Assembly (NCBI GenBank): GCA_028292435.1
Contig: JAQGMI010000088.1
Coordinates: 39,406-103,405, forward strand
DNA length: 64,000 nucleotides
DNA from: Betaproteobacteria bacterium
Lineage (GTDB): Bacteria; Pseudomonadota; Gammaproteobacteria; Burkholderiales; SG8-41
Reading direction: 5' to 3'
Below the pieces are notes generated by a model. It saw only the letters and a program-made list of their open reading frames with translations, made no database searches and was not told the origin of the DNA. Below are positions 16,684 through 23,526 of the stretch, piece after piece. Position 1 is the stretch's first letter. Every line of letters begins with the position of its first letter. The position numbers were made by a program, and so were the translations under genes.

Positions 16684-17219
16684 GACACGTTCGCCTTCAC
16701 GACTTTGGCGAATTGCGGCGCCGCTTCACCGGCGCGCGATTTGACATCGTCGATTGAGATGCCGCCCAACGGATGGGTTATTTCGACCAGCGGCAGTTCC
16801 GGCACACCAAAAGTGCGCGCCTGATTGCGGCCGAGCTTTTCGAACGGCCCCGAGTAAATGACGGCAGTAACGAGACCGCGCTTTCTCAGTTCACACATGT
16901 CGTGGACACTCCACGACGTGCATGACCCTCAATCGCCCATCGCGGAGATGACGAAATCGCACTCCGCAGTCAGGCGATCGAGCACGGCCGCCGGCGCCGG
17001 CGTGCTGGGATTGTTTTTGCGCATCACGAGCACCGACGAAATGTTCAATACCTTTTGCAGGTTCTCGACCACGAATGCGAGCAGATGATCGGCGTTACCT
17101 TTCGTGTTATCGAGCGTGCCTAAGCGAATGCCGCCCGCTTTGATCTTGCGCTTGTCGCCCGCGCCCGCAAACTGATGCGGCGGCGCTTCGGGCGAAATCA
17201 GAAAAACCGTTCCGCTCAT
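16680..17219 (-). CDS. UGSC-family selenoprotein with in-frame TGA (Sec97)
   Basis: Read with TGA at 16931-16929 as selenocysteine, the frame runs unbroken from the ATG at 17219 (AAGGA seven bases upstream) to 16680: 179 residues. The TGA sits in FVISAMGD-Sec-GSC-TSWSVHDM, the Sec-Gly-Ser-Cys motif that names this family. Reading continues seamlessly into CELRKRGLVTAV and SGPFEKLGRNQARTFGVPELPLVEITHPLGG. A SECIS-like hairpin follows the TGA. Sec97 and Cys100 form a CxxC-like redox pair, and the strand-turn-helix setting resembles the selenol sites of proline/glycine-reductase-type subunits. Standard callers would report two unrelated ORFs (17234-16929 and 16898-16680). A nonsense mutation is the alternative, but the hairpin, coupling to the next gene and conserved downstream frame argue against it. 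The genome must carry selA/B/C/D. Confidence 0.9.
16891..16925 (-). promoter_or_regulatory. Bacterial SECIS element (selenocysteine insertion hairpin)
   Basis: On the minus-strand mRNA, three bases after the UGA, a hairpin can form. Its lower stem is seven pairs (with two G-U), then one C-A mismatch, then an upper stem of eight perfect pairs (GUCGUGGA with UCCACGAC) closed by a GUG loop. The loop starts about 20 bases after the UGA and has G as its first base, matching the spacing and loop rule for SelB-dependent bacterial SECIS elements such as that of fdhF. It lies inside the coding frame, as expected. Confidence 0.82.
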
Positions 17220-17322
17220 CGCTCTATCCTTCATCGTGTATTTGACTGGCGGATTCTAATGGACTTTGTCGCGCAGGCGCAAAGAACGTATATTGATTGC
17301 ACGCAATCATGCGGACGCCCTC

Positions 17323-18243
17323 ATGAAATCAGTAGTCATAAAATTCGGCGGCTATCAGCAACCCACTTCCATCCATACGCGCGCTGCCGCGCGGTTCGGC
17401 GAGATAGTGAAGTCGCGGCTGGGCAACCGCGTCGAGTTCGAATTGATCGCGGACGTGCTCGCGCTCGGGCGCGGCTCCGGCGATCTGTTGCCGATGGTCG
17501 AGCGCAGCGAGTTATCGTGCTGTTATATATCGACAGTGCGGCTCACGACCGCGGTGCCCGATTTCAAGCTGCTCGAACTGCCGTTCATCATAAAAAGCCG
17601 CGCGGCCATCATTAACGCGCTCAACGGCGAACTCGGCGGGCACTTTAAGCGCCGGGTTCACGCGTCCACGCCGTTTCACATCGGCGGCTTCTGGGACAAT
17701 GGTTTTCGCCATTTCTCGAATCGCGTGCGCGCGATCCGCACGCCGGACGACTGCCGTGGCCTGCGCATCCGCACGCAAATGAGCGAGCTGCACGGCGAAG
17801 TGTTTCGCCAACTCGGCTTCGAACCGGTCGCGGCGGACATCAAGGAATTCGTCGCCGAAATTGCCGCGGACAAGTTTGATGCGCAGGACAATCCGCTGAC
17901 GAATATCTACAACTTCGGCGTGCACCGGCATCATCGCTACCTCACGCTCTCTGGCCATTTTTTCGGCGCCAGCGTACTGGCGTTCAATGCGCAAACCTAT
18001 CAAAGCTGGCCACCCGACGTTCGGATAGCGGTCGACGCTGCAGCGCTCGAAGCCACCGCACTTCAGCATCAACTTGCCGCCGCCGAAGATGCCGAAATCA
18101 TGGCGAAGTTCGATGCGCGCACGAATGAAGTCATCCGTTTGACCGCGACCGAACGCGCGGCATTCGTTGATGCGGTCGCGCCGGTCGTGGCGAGACACCG
18201 CGGCGAGATCGATCCGATGTTGTTCCGTCATATCGAAGGCTAG
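17323..18243 (+). CDS. DctP-like TRAP solute-binding protein lacking a signal peptide
   Basis: 306 aa. The sequence from the first plausible ATG starts at once with the mature fold of TRAP receptors: KSVVIKFGGYQQPTSIHTRAAARFGEIVKSR. It continues LGRGSGDLLPMVERSELSCCYIST, LELPFIIKSRAAI, FWDNGFRHFSNRVRAIRTPDDCRGLRIR (containing the family's carboxylate-binding arginine segment) and QDNPLTNIYNFGVHRHHRYL. No hydrophobic leader exists in this frame, including in the 19 codons upstream to 17266. No DctQ/DctM subunits adjoin it. It may be a cytosolic carboxylate-binding protein or have lost export. It diverges from the selenoprotein gene across about 100 bases and ends at a terminator. Confidence 0.8.
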   Translation: MKSVVIKFGGYQQPTSIHTRAAARFGEIVKSRLGNRVEFELIADVLALGRGSGDLLPMVERSELSCCYISTVRLTTAVPDFKLLELPFIIKSRAAIINALNGELGGHFKRRVHASTPFHIGGFWDNGFRHFSNRVRAIRTPDDCRGLRIRTQMSELHGEVFRQLGFEPVAADIKEFVAEIAADKFDAQDNPLTNIYNFGVHRHHRYLTLSGHFFGASVLAFNAQTYQSWPPDVRIAVDAAALEATALQHQLAAAEDAEIMAKFDARTNEVIRLTATERAAFVDAVAPVVARHRGEIDPMLFRHIEG

Positions 18244-18250
18244 GCCCGCG

Positions 18251-18270
18251 GCGCCTGCCGGCGCTTTTTT
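18251..18270 (+). terminator. Intrinsic terminator after the DctP-like gene
   Basis: Five-pair GC stem (18251-18255 with 18260-18264), loop TGCC, followed immediately by six Ts. It begins 8 bases after the stop codon. Confidence 0.8.
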
Positions 18271-18353
18271 CTTGTTTTACGCGTGCGAGCGTTTGGATTA
18301 CGCTCTTCGTGCACCGACTCGAAACATCACAACTCGAACATTCAGGAGGACGT

Positions 18354-18764
18354 ATGCACAAACTTCAATCGATCGTCGCTTGCATTCTGCTGCTGGCGGT
18401 GCCGGTGGTTGCGGTCGCGCAAACCGCCGCGCCGCAATCGAGCCGCAAGGCGCTGATGGCGAAGGACCTGTCCGATTTCCCGGGCAAGGAAGCGATGGTT
18501 TATATCGTCGAATATCCGCCCGGCACCAGCAACGTGCCGCACCGGCATAATGGGCACGTGTTCCTGCACATTCTCGAAGGCCAGTTGAACGCGCAGGTCA
18601 AAGGCGGTGAACTGACGGTATTGAATCCAGGCGACACGTATTACGAATCACCGACCGACATTCACATCGTCTCGCGCAATCCGAGCGCGACCACGCCGGC
18701 CAAGGCGATGGTATTTTTAATTCACGAAAAAGGCGCGGCGCTTTCCGTTCCTGTCAAAGAGTGA
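18354..18764 (+). CDS. exported cupin-domain protein
   Basis: 136 aa from the ATG at 18354, which follows AGGAGGACGT; the longer ORF start at 18309 has no ribosome site. A signal peptide ends AVAQ. The cupin core is clear: PPGTSNVPHRHNGHVFLHILEGQLNAQV gives the metal-binding His cluster, then GDTYYESPTDIHIVSRN forms the second motif. A small periplasmic cupin, probably metal-binding and of unknown function. Monocistronic by position, ending at a hairpin before the convergent Bug operon. Confidence 0.8.
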   Translation: MHKLQSIVACILLLAVPVVAVAQTAAPQSSRKALMAKDLSDFPGKEAMVYIVEYPPGTSNVPHRHNGHVFLHILEGQLNAQVKGGELTVLNPGDTYYESPTDIHIVSRNPSATTPAKAMVFLIHEKGAALSVPVKE

Positions 18765-18767
18765 CGA

Positions 18768-18796
18768 CGCGCGCAGGCGTTATCCGCTTGCGCGCG
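18768..18796. terminator. Hairpin between convergent transcripts (probable terminator)
   Basis: Eleven-pair stem with one G-U pair (18768-18778 with 18786-18796), loop of seven. It is followed by AATTTAAT rather than a clean U-run, so termination is plausible but not certain. It lies between the cupin gene and the end of the triple-Bug operon. Confidence 0.55.
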
Positions 18797-18806
18797 AATT
18801 TAATCG

Positions 18807-19772
18807 CTACTCAGCGCGCGCGCCTGACGCCTTCACCACGATGGCCCACTTGCTGATTTCGGCTTTGAGATAAGCGCCGAATTGTTCAGGCGTGCCGCCG
18901 ACGGGATCGAGCCCCTGCCCGACGAAACGTTCTTTGACCGCGGGCTGCGCCAGAATGCGCGCGATCTCGGCATTGAGTTTCACCACGACATCGTGCGGCG
19001 TCGCGGCCGGCGCCAACACGCCGTGCCAGGTGCTCGTTTCGTAGCCCTTTAATCCCGCTTCGGCGATGGCCGGCACTTCCGGCATCAGCGCAGTACGGCG
19101 AGCGCTGGTCACGCCCAGCGCGCGCAATTTTTTCGCTTCGACGAGCGGCAAGGCCGCCGGCACCGTCGCGAAATAGAGGTCAACCTCGCCCGACAACAGC
19201 GCCGTGACAGCGGGGCCGGTACCCTTGTACGGCACATGCACGATGTCGACGCCGGCCAGCGACTTCAATAATTCTCCTGACAGGTGCGTCGCGCTGCCGC
19301 CGCCCGCCGACGCGTAGTTGAGCTGCCCCGGCCGCTTTTTCGCCAGCGCAGTCAATTCCACGGCGTTCTTCGCGGGCACCGCCGGATGTGCGAGCAGCAC
19401 GTAGGGCGTCGTCGCGAGCTGTATCACCGGGGTGAAGCTTGTGACGAGGTCGTAGCCGAGCTTCGGATACAACGTCGCACCTATCGCATTCGCTACGTTG
19501 ACTTGAAACAGTGTGTAGCCGTCGGCAGCGGCACGCGCCGCCGTTTCGGCCGCAACGTTACCGCCTGCGCCCGGCCGGTTCTCAATCAACACCGGTTGAC
19601 CCCAGCTTTCCGTCAGTTTCTGTCCCACCAGCCGGGCGACGATATCGGTGCTGCCACCCGGCGGAAAAGGCAGAATCAGCCGGATTGGTTTCGCGGGATA
19701 CGCTTGCTGCGCGCTGGCCGGTAAATGCCACGTGAGGACGACACATCCAGCCAACACTGCGCTGCGCCACAT
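18807..19772 (-). CDS. Bug-family (TctC) solute-binding protein, third of tandem triplet
   Basis: 321 aa. The ATG at 19772 is favoured over the TTG one codon earlier, with GGAG at good spacing. The signal peptide ends PASAQ. The ligand loop is the consensus PFPPGGSTDIVAR, then ENRPGAGGNVAAE, AAADGYTLFQVN, HVPYKGTGPAVTALL, and the end SKWAIVVKASGARAE. Twenty-five bases follow the preceding Bug gene. Of the three it is the closest to consensus. Confidence 0.92.
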   Translation of the reverse strand: MWRSAVLAGCVVLTWHLPASAQQAYPAKPIRLILPFPPGGSTDIVARLVGQKLTESWGQPVLIENRPGAGGNVAAETAARAAADGYTLFQVNVANAIGATLYPKLGYDLVTSFTPVIQLATTPYVLLAHPAVPAKNAVELTALAKKRPGQLNYASAGGGSATHLSGELLKSLAGVDIVHVPYKGTGPAVTALLSGEVDLYFATVPAALPLVEAKKLRALGVTSARRTALMPEVPAIAEAGLKGYETSTWHGVLAPAATPHDVVVKLNAEIARILAQPAVKERFVGQGLDPVGGTPEQFGAYLKAEISKWAIVVKASGARAE

Positions 19773-19797
19773 CAAAGGCGCTCCGGCTTACGTAACG

Positions 19798-20766
19798 TCA
19801 CTGCGCTTCGATCTTTGCCGCGCGCACGATATCTGCGTATAACTTGATATCAGCGGTGAAAATTTTCCGGAATTCTTCAGGCGAATCGGCGCGCGGTTCG
19901 TAACCGCCGGCGATCAGGTAGTCGCGAAGCTTCTGGTCTTTTAACGCATCGCGAATCGCCGCATACAATTTGTTGACGATGGCAGGCGGCGTTTTTACCG
20001 GCGCGAACCACGCGTGCCAACCCGAATCAAAACGATAGCCCAGTACGCCGGCTTCGGCGATCGTCGGCACGTCGGGCAATGAGGCAACCCGCGTTGCGCC
20101 GGTGAAGCCGAGCGCACGCAGCTTGCCGGCTTTCACATGCGATGCGCCGACGGCGACGGCGGGAAACGTGATCTGCACTTCGCCGCCGAGCACCGCGTTG
20201 AGCGCGGGACCGCCGCCTTTATACGGCACATGCAGCAGTTGTATTCCGGCCTTGGTCGCGAACAGTTCGGCTGCCAGATGCTGGCCGTTGCCGATGCCCG
20301 GCGTGCTATAGCGCAATCCCTCGCTGCTGCTCTTTGCAAGCGCGATGAGTTCCCTGACCGACTGCGCGGGCACCGAAGGATTGACCGTCAGCAAATAGCC
20401 GAGTCCCCACGCAAAGTTGGTGATCGGCACGAAATCCTTTTCGCTGTCGTACGGCAGTTTTTTATACATGCCGGCGTTGACGACGAACGCAATCGAAGTG
20501 CCGAGCAAGGTGTAACCGTTGGGCGCCGCTTTGGCGACGAGATCGGCGCCGACGATGCCGTTCGCACCGCCGCGGTTGTCGATGACGATCGGCTGCGCCA
20601 GTTGAACCTCGACCTGGCGCGCGAGCACGCGCGCGAACGAATCGACATTGCCGCCGGGCGGAAACGGCACGACGAGGCGGATCGGTCGATCGGGAAACGG
20701 CTGGGCTGTCGCAATCGACGCAAATGCAAACGCCGCCATCGTGATGGGCATAGTACCGTGTCGCAT
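19798..20766 (-). CDS. Bug-family (TctC) solute-binding protein, second of tandem triplet
   Basis: 322 aa, preceded by GAGGAGA. The signal peptide ends SIATAQ. The ligand loop PFPPGGNVDSFAR replaces the usual Ser-Thr with Asn-Val. DNRGGANGIVG and AAPNGYTLLGTS follow, then HVPYKGGGPALNAVL. The C-terminus (ADIKLYADIVRAAKIEAQ) departs from the usual KW-VVK ending. It lies 28 bases after the preceding Bug gene. Confidence 0.92.
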   Translation of the reverse strand: MRHGTMPITMAAFAFASIATAQPFPDRPIRLVVPFPPGGNVDSFARVLARQVEVQLAQPIVIDNRGGANGIVGADLVAKAAPNGYTLLGTSIAFVVNAGMYKKLPYDSEKDFVPITNFAWGLGYLLTVNPSVPAQSVRELIALAKSSSEGLRYSTPGIGNGQHLAAELFATKAGIQLLHVPYKGGGPALNAVLGGEVQITFPAVAVGASHVKAGKLRALGFTGATRVASLPDVPTIAEAGVLGYRFDSGWHAWFAPVKTPPAIVNKLYAAIRDALKDQKLRDYLIAGGYEPRADSPEEFRKIFTADIKLYADIVRAAKIEAQ

Positions 20767-20794
20767 GACTTTCTCCTCGAACCCTCGCGCCGTA

Positions 20795-21763
20795 TTACTC
20801 GGCTTTTATTTTTGCTTCGCGTACCACTTTGCTCCACAACGCGACCTGGCTCCTGATGTACTCCGCACACGCCTCGGTAGTGCCGCCGGCGATCTGCACG
20901 TCCTGGCTTTGAAATAGTTTTCGGACTTCGGCAGTGCCGAGTATGCGATTGATCTCCGTATTGAGCCTGGCCACGACGTCTTTCGGCGTCGCCGCCGGCG
21001 CGACTGCTCCCCACCACGTGTTCGCTTCAAACCCGTTAACGCCGGCTTCACTCATGGTTTGCACCTCAGGCAGCACTTCAATACGTTTAGGCGCGGTAAC
21101 CGCAAGTGCGCGCAGCTTGCCCGATTGCACGTGCGGCAATCCGTTGGGCAGGTTGGCGAACATGATCGGCACCTGTCCGCCGAGCAGATCGATCATCGCC
21201 GGCCCATTGCCCTTATACGGCACGTGCACCAGCGACGTTTCCGTCAGCGACTTGAAGAGCTCCATAAAGAGATGCGCCGACGAGCCGTTGCTGGTCGATG
21301 CGTAGAGCAGCGTCGCCGGTTTTGCTTTTGCCGCGGCGATGAGTTCACGCACGGTTTTGTACGGCATAGCGGAATTGGCGACGAGCAGCGACGGCGCATA
21401 GCCGACGTAATTGAGCGCTGCGAAATCTTTGACGACGTCGACCTTTGACGCCGGGTACAAGGCGTTCATCACTGAGAAGGGAAACGATACGACCAGTACC
21501 GTGTAGCCGTCGGGAGACGACCTGGCGACGAGCTCGGTGCCGATGACGGTGCCGGCACCCGGCTTGTTGTCGGCATAAGAGCCCGGCGCGAAACCGTCAT
21601 TGAAGCCCTGAACCAGTACGCGCGTGACGACGTCGTTAAACCCGCCGGGCGGATACGGCACGACGACGCGGATGGCTTTGTTCGGAAACGGCTGCGCTGA
21701 GACGGCGGCAACAGCCGCGCATAACAGCGCCCCGGCAAACCAGCGCGCGGCGTGGAGGCTCAC
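20795..21763 (-). CDS. Bug-family (TctC) solute-binding protein, first of tandem triplet
   Basis: 322 aa from a GTG one base after the TAA of the CMD-like gene, suggesting translational coupling. The signal peptide ends AAVSAQ. The ligand loop is PYPPGGFNDVVTR, with Phe-Asn in place of Ser-Thr. The usual DNRPGAGG is DNKPGAGTVIG. HVPYKGNGPAMIDLL and the ending LWSKVVREAKIKAE are regular. Because the loop differs in each of the three tandem copies, they probably recognise different ligands. Confidence 0.9.
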   Translation of the reverse strand: MSLHAARWFAGALLCAAVAAVSAQPFPNKAIRVVVPYPPGGFNDVVTRVLVQGFNDGFAPGSYADNKPGAGTVIGTELVARSSPDGYTVLVVSFPFSVMNALYPASKVDVVKDFAALNYVGYAPSLLVANSAMPYKTVRELIAAAKAKPATLLYASTSNGSSAHLFMELFKSLTETSLVHVPYKGNGPAMIDLLGGQVPIMFANLPNGLPHVQSGKLRALAVTAPKRIEVLPEVQTMSEAGVNGFEANTWWGAVAPAATPKDVVARLNTEINRILGTAEVRKLFQSQDVQIAGGTTEACAEYIRSQVALWSKVVREAKIKAE

Positions 21764-21764
21764 C

Positions 21765-22199
21765 TTAGCTGCGCTTGTTTTTTTTCGGCTTGGTTTTAGT
21801 ATTTTTTTTGCCGGTCCCGGGTTTCCAGTCGGTGACCTGCATCAGGATATTGATCGCCTGACGAAACGGCGGCGAACCTACCGGCGTCAATGCAGTCTCG
21901 AGCGCTTCGAGCAATTCCTGTTCCGTGCAGCCGAGACGCAGCGCGCGCTCCATGTGCGGTTTCACGCCCCACATGCGCGACTGCCCGATCATTGCGGCGA
22001 TTGCGACGAGTTCACGATATTTAGCCGGCAGTTGCTTGCCCTCGGTCGGAAAGCCTTCGTGCAGCAGGCTCAATCCCGAAAGGCGGTTATATGCATCGAG
22101 AAAGACCGGGTCCTTCTCGGCGAGGTATTCCCATTCCGGATAACTGTATCCGCGTGTCTTGGCCAGGCGTTTGGCAACTTCTGCCGGTTTTTCCTTCAA
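21765..22199 (-). CDS. carboxymuconolactone decarboxylase (CMD)-like protein without the AhpD cysteines
   Basis: 144 aa. The CMD/AhpD helical core is recognisable: LPAKYRELVAIAAMIGQSRMWGVKPHMERALRLGCTEQELLEALETALTPVG. The CxxC pair of AhpD-type peroxidases is absent (SRMWGVKPH), so a decarboxylase-like or other role is more likely than peroxidase. The C-terminus is a lysine-rich tail (KKNTKTKPKKNKRS). First gene of an operon with three Bug genes, which suggests a step in degrading an aromatic-derived lactone or acid that those receptors capture. Confidence 0.8.
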   Translation of the reverse strand: MKEKPAEVAKRLAKTRGYSYPEWEYLAEKDPVFLDAYNRLSGLSLLHEGFPTEGKQLPAKYRELVAIAAMIGQSRMWGVKPHMERALRLGCTEQELLEALETALTPVGSPPFRQAINILMQVTDWKPGTGKKNTKTKPKKNKRS

Positions 22200-22237
22200 A
22201 GCGGTTCCCCCGTTAGATGATCATTAGATGTGTGTTA

Positions 22238-22258
22238 TTGCCGCGCGAAACGCGGCAA
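22238..22258. other. Perfect 8-bp hairpin in the gap before the CMD-Bug operon
   Basis: TTGCCGCG (22238-22245) and CGCGGCAA (22251-22258) with loop CGAAA. No U-run on either side. It could be part of the end of the small membrane protein's transcript or a leader structure of the CMD operon. No protein-binding site family is recognised. Confidence 0.4.
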
Positions 22259-22352
22259 CGGGCGACATCTTATCAAACGTTGGACGCCGGCAGGCGAACG
22301 CGCCCGTCGCCGGCACGCCGGCCGCGCCGCCGACCTGACAACTGCTGCGGCG

Positions 22353-22559
22353 CTACTTCCAGCGCATGCTTCGATTGACGGAAATGGGATCGTCGACGAA
22401 GTGCGACCCGTAGTTCTCATCGACGTATTTGGCAATCGGGTCGGTTTGCGGGGCAACGCCGGCGACCGGCGCGTCGCCGCGCACAAACGTCAGAATCGCG
22501 TGCGCAATGACCCAGGCGAGCGCGACAAATACGCCCAAAACAATAAGGATTTCGATCAT
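22353..22559 (-). CDS. Small single-span membrane protein
   Basis: 68 aa with an excellent GGAGG four bases before the ATG. Residues 2-27 (IEILIVLGVFVALAWVIAHAILTFV) form one transmembrane helix. The rest is a short hydrophilic tail (DPIAKYVDENYGSHFVDDPISVNRSMRWK). I do not recognise a family. The strong ribosome site, hydrophobic start and compact size support it being real. It lies between the exported protein at 22659 and the CMD operon, all on the minus strand. Confidence 0.65.
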   Translation of the reverse strand: MIEILIVLGVFVALAWVIAHAILTFVRGDAPVAGVAPQTDPIAKYVDENYGSHFVDDPISVNRSMRWK

Positions 22560-22658
22560 AAGGCCTCCAGCGGTGACTGCGAGGATCTCGCCAGGAGACC
22601 AGAATATTCGGCCGGTGCTGCATGCACCAGACGACTGATGGCCTATTGCCGCTATGAC

Positions 22659-23348
22659 CTAAGGTTTATTGACGACCAGCTCGAACAAATCCCAATCGCC
22701 GCGCACCGGTCTGCATGCAGACATTTCATCGCTGCATTGCGCCTGATCCATGTAACCGGAAGTGCGTTCGAGGCGCACCGCGCGGCCCAATGCCGGCGCA
22801 TACCACTCGGTTTCCGTGATATTGGTTTCGGAACGCGTGCCGTCGAAATCACCCGCATAAATCCGGCGCTTGATCTTGACCGTATCGAACGCACCGGCGG
22901 GCGTCGTGACCTGCTCGCTGCCCAATACTTCGCCATCGACGCGCACGCTGGCACTGCGGCCGCTTGCCGCGTTGACGGCTTTGACGCGCAACGACCATGA
23001 CTTGCCCGGCGTGAGAGGAAATTCGTAAGCGGGGTAAGGCTGCGCGAACTCGTATATCACCGGTTGATCGTGATTGATCAGCGGGTGCTTCAACCATCTG
23101 CCGTCGCTGGTATACACATCAATTCGCGGCAGGCCGAGTGCGACGACGTCGCTCGACACCGCCACGGCGAAACGGTCCGCGTCGACTTTGTCGACGCGAT
23201 ACTCAACGTTGCCGCGGACTTCATTGTTGTACCGATTGACGACGCGATATCCCCAGCTGTCGCCGGCGGTCGGCGCGGCAGCCGTTGCGCTGACCGATGT
23301 CGCCAGCAGTATCGCGCCGGCGAGGTAAAAAGACTTTAGTGCTTGCAT
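22659..23348 (-). CDS. exported protein of unknown function
   Basis: 229 aa. Signal peptide ending VSATAAA; the ATG follows GGAGGAATGCA. The body is predominantly beta: DSWGYRVVNRYNNEVRGNVEYRVDKVD, EFPLTPGKSWSLRVKAVN, EVLGSEQVTTPAGAFDTVKIKRRIY, TETEWYAPALGRAVRLERT. The segment VTTPAGAFDTVKIK with TEWYAPALG.V resembles small periplasmic beta-sandwich proteins (DUF3108-like), but I do not claim a family. A Cys pair near the end (CSDEMSAC) could form a disulfide. Confidence 0.7.
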   Translation of the reverse strand: MQALKSFYLAGAILLATSVSATAAAPTAGDSWGYRVVNRYNNEVRGNVEYRVDKVDADRFAVAVSSDVVALGLPRIDVYTSDGRWLKHPLINHDQPVIYEFAQPYPAYEFPLTPGKSWSLRVKAVNAASGRSASVRVDGEVLGSEQVTTPAGAFDTVKIKRRIYAGDFDGTRSETNITETEWYAPALGRAVRLERTSGYMDQAQCSDEMSACRPVRGDWDLFELVVNKP

Positions 23349-23526
23349 TGCATTCCTCCGTCGGGGCGGGGCAGGGTCGGATCAGGCGGGATTTGCTATT
23401 ATGCCCGCCACTGCAGGTGTCAACACTCCATCCATTGGAATTATTCCTGACCCGATTAAGCCACGAACGTCCCGCCCGGGCGGTCGCTCGTTTTCGTTCT
23501 CATTCATCAAACAAGAGGGAATCATC

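Noticed and set aside
16680..17234. Reading the two ORFs as separate genes or as a nonsense-mutated pseudogene
   Set aside because: The TGA lies exactly in a Sec-Gly-Ser-Cys motif, a SECIS-like hairpin follows, the frame continues cleanly and the gene couples to its neighbour.
21765..22199. CMD-like protein as an AhpD peroxidase
   Set aside because: The required CxxC pair is missing.
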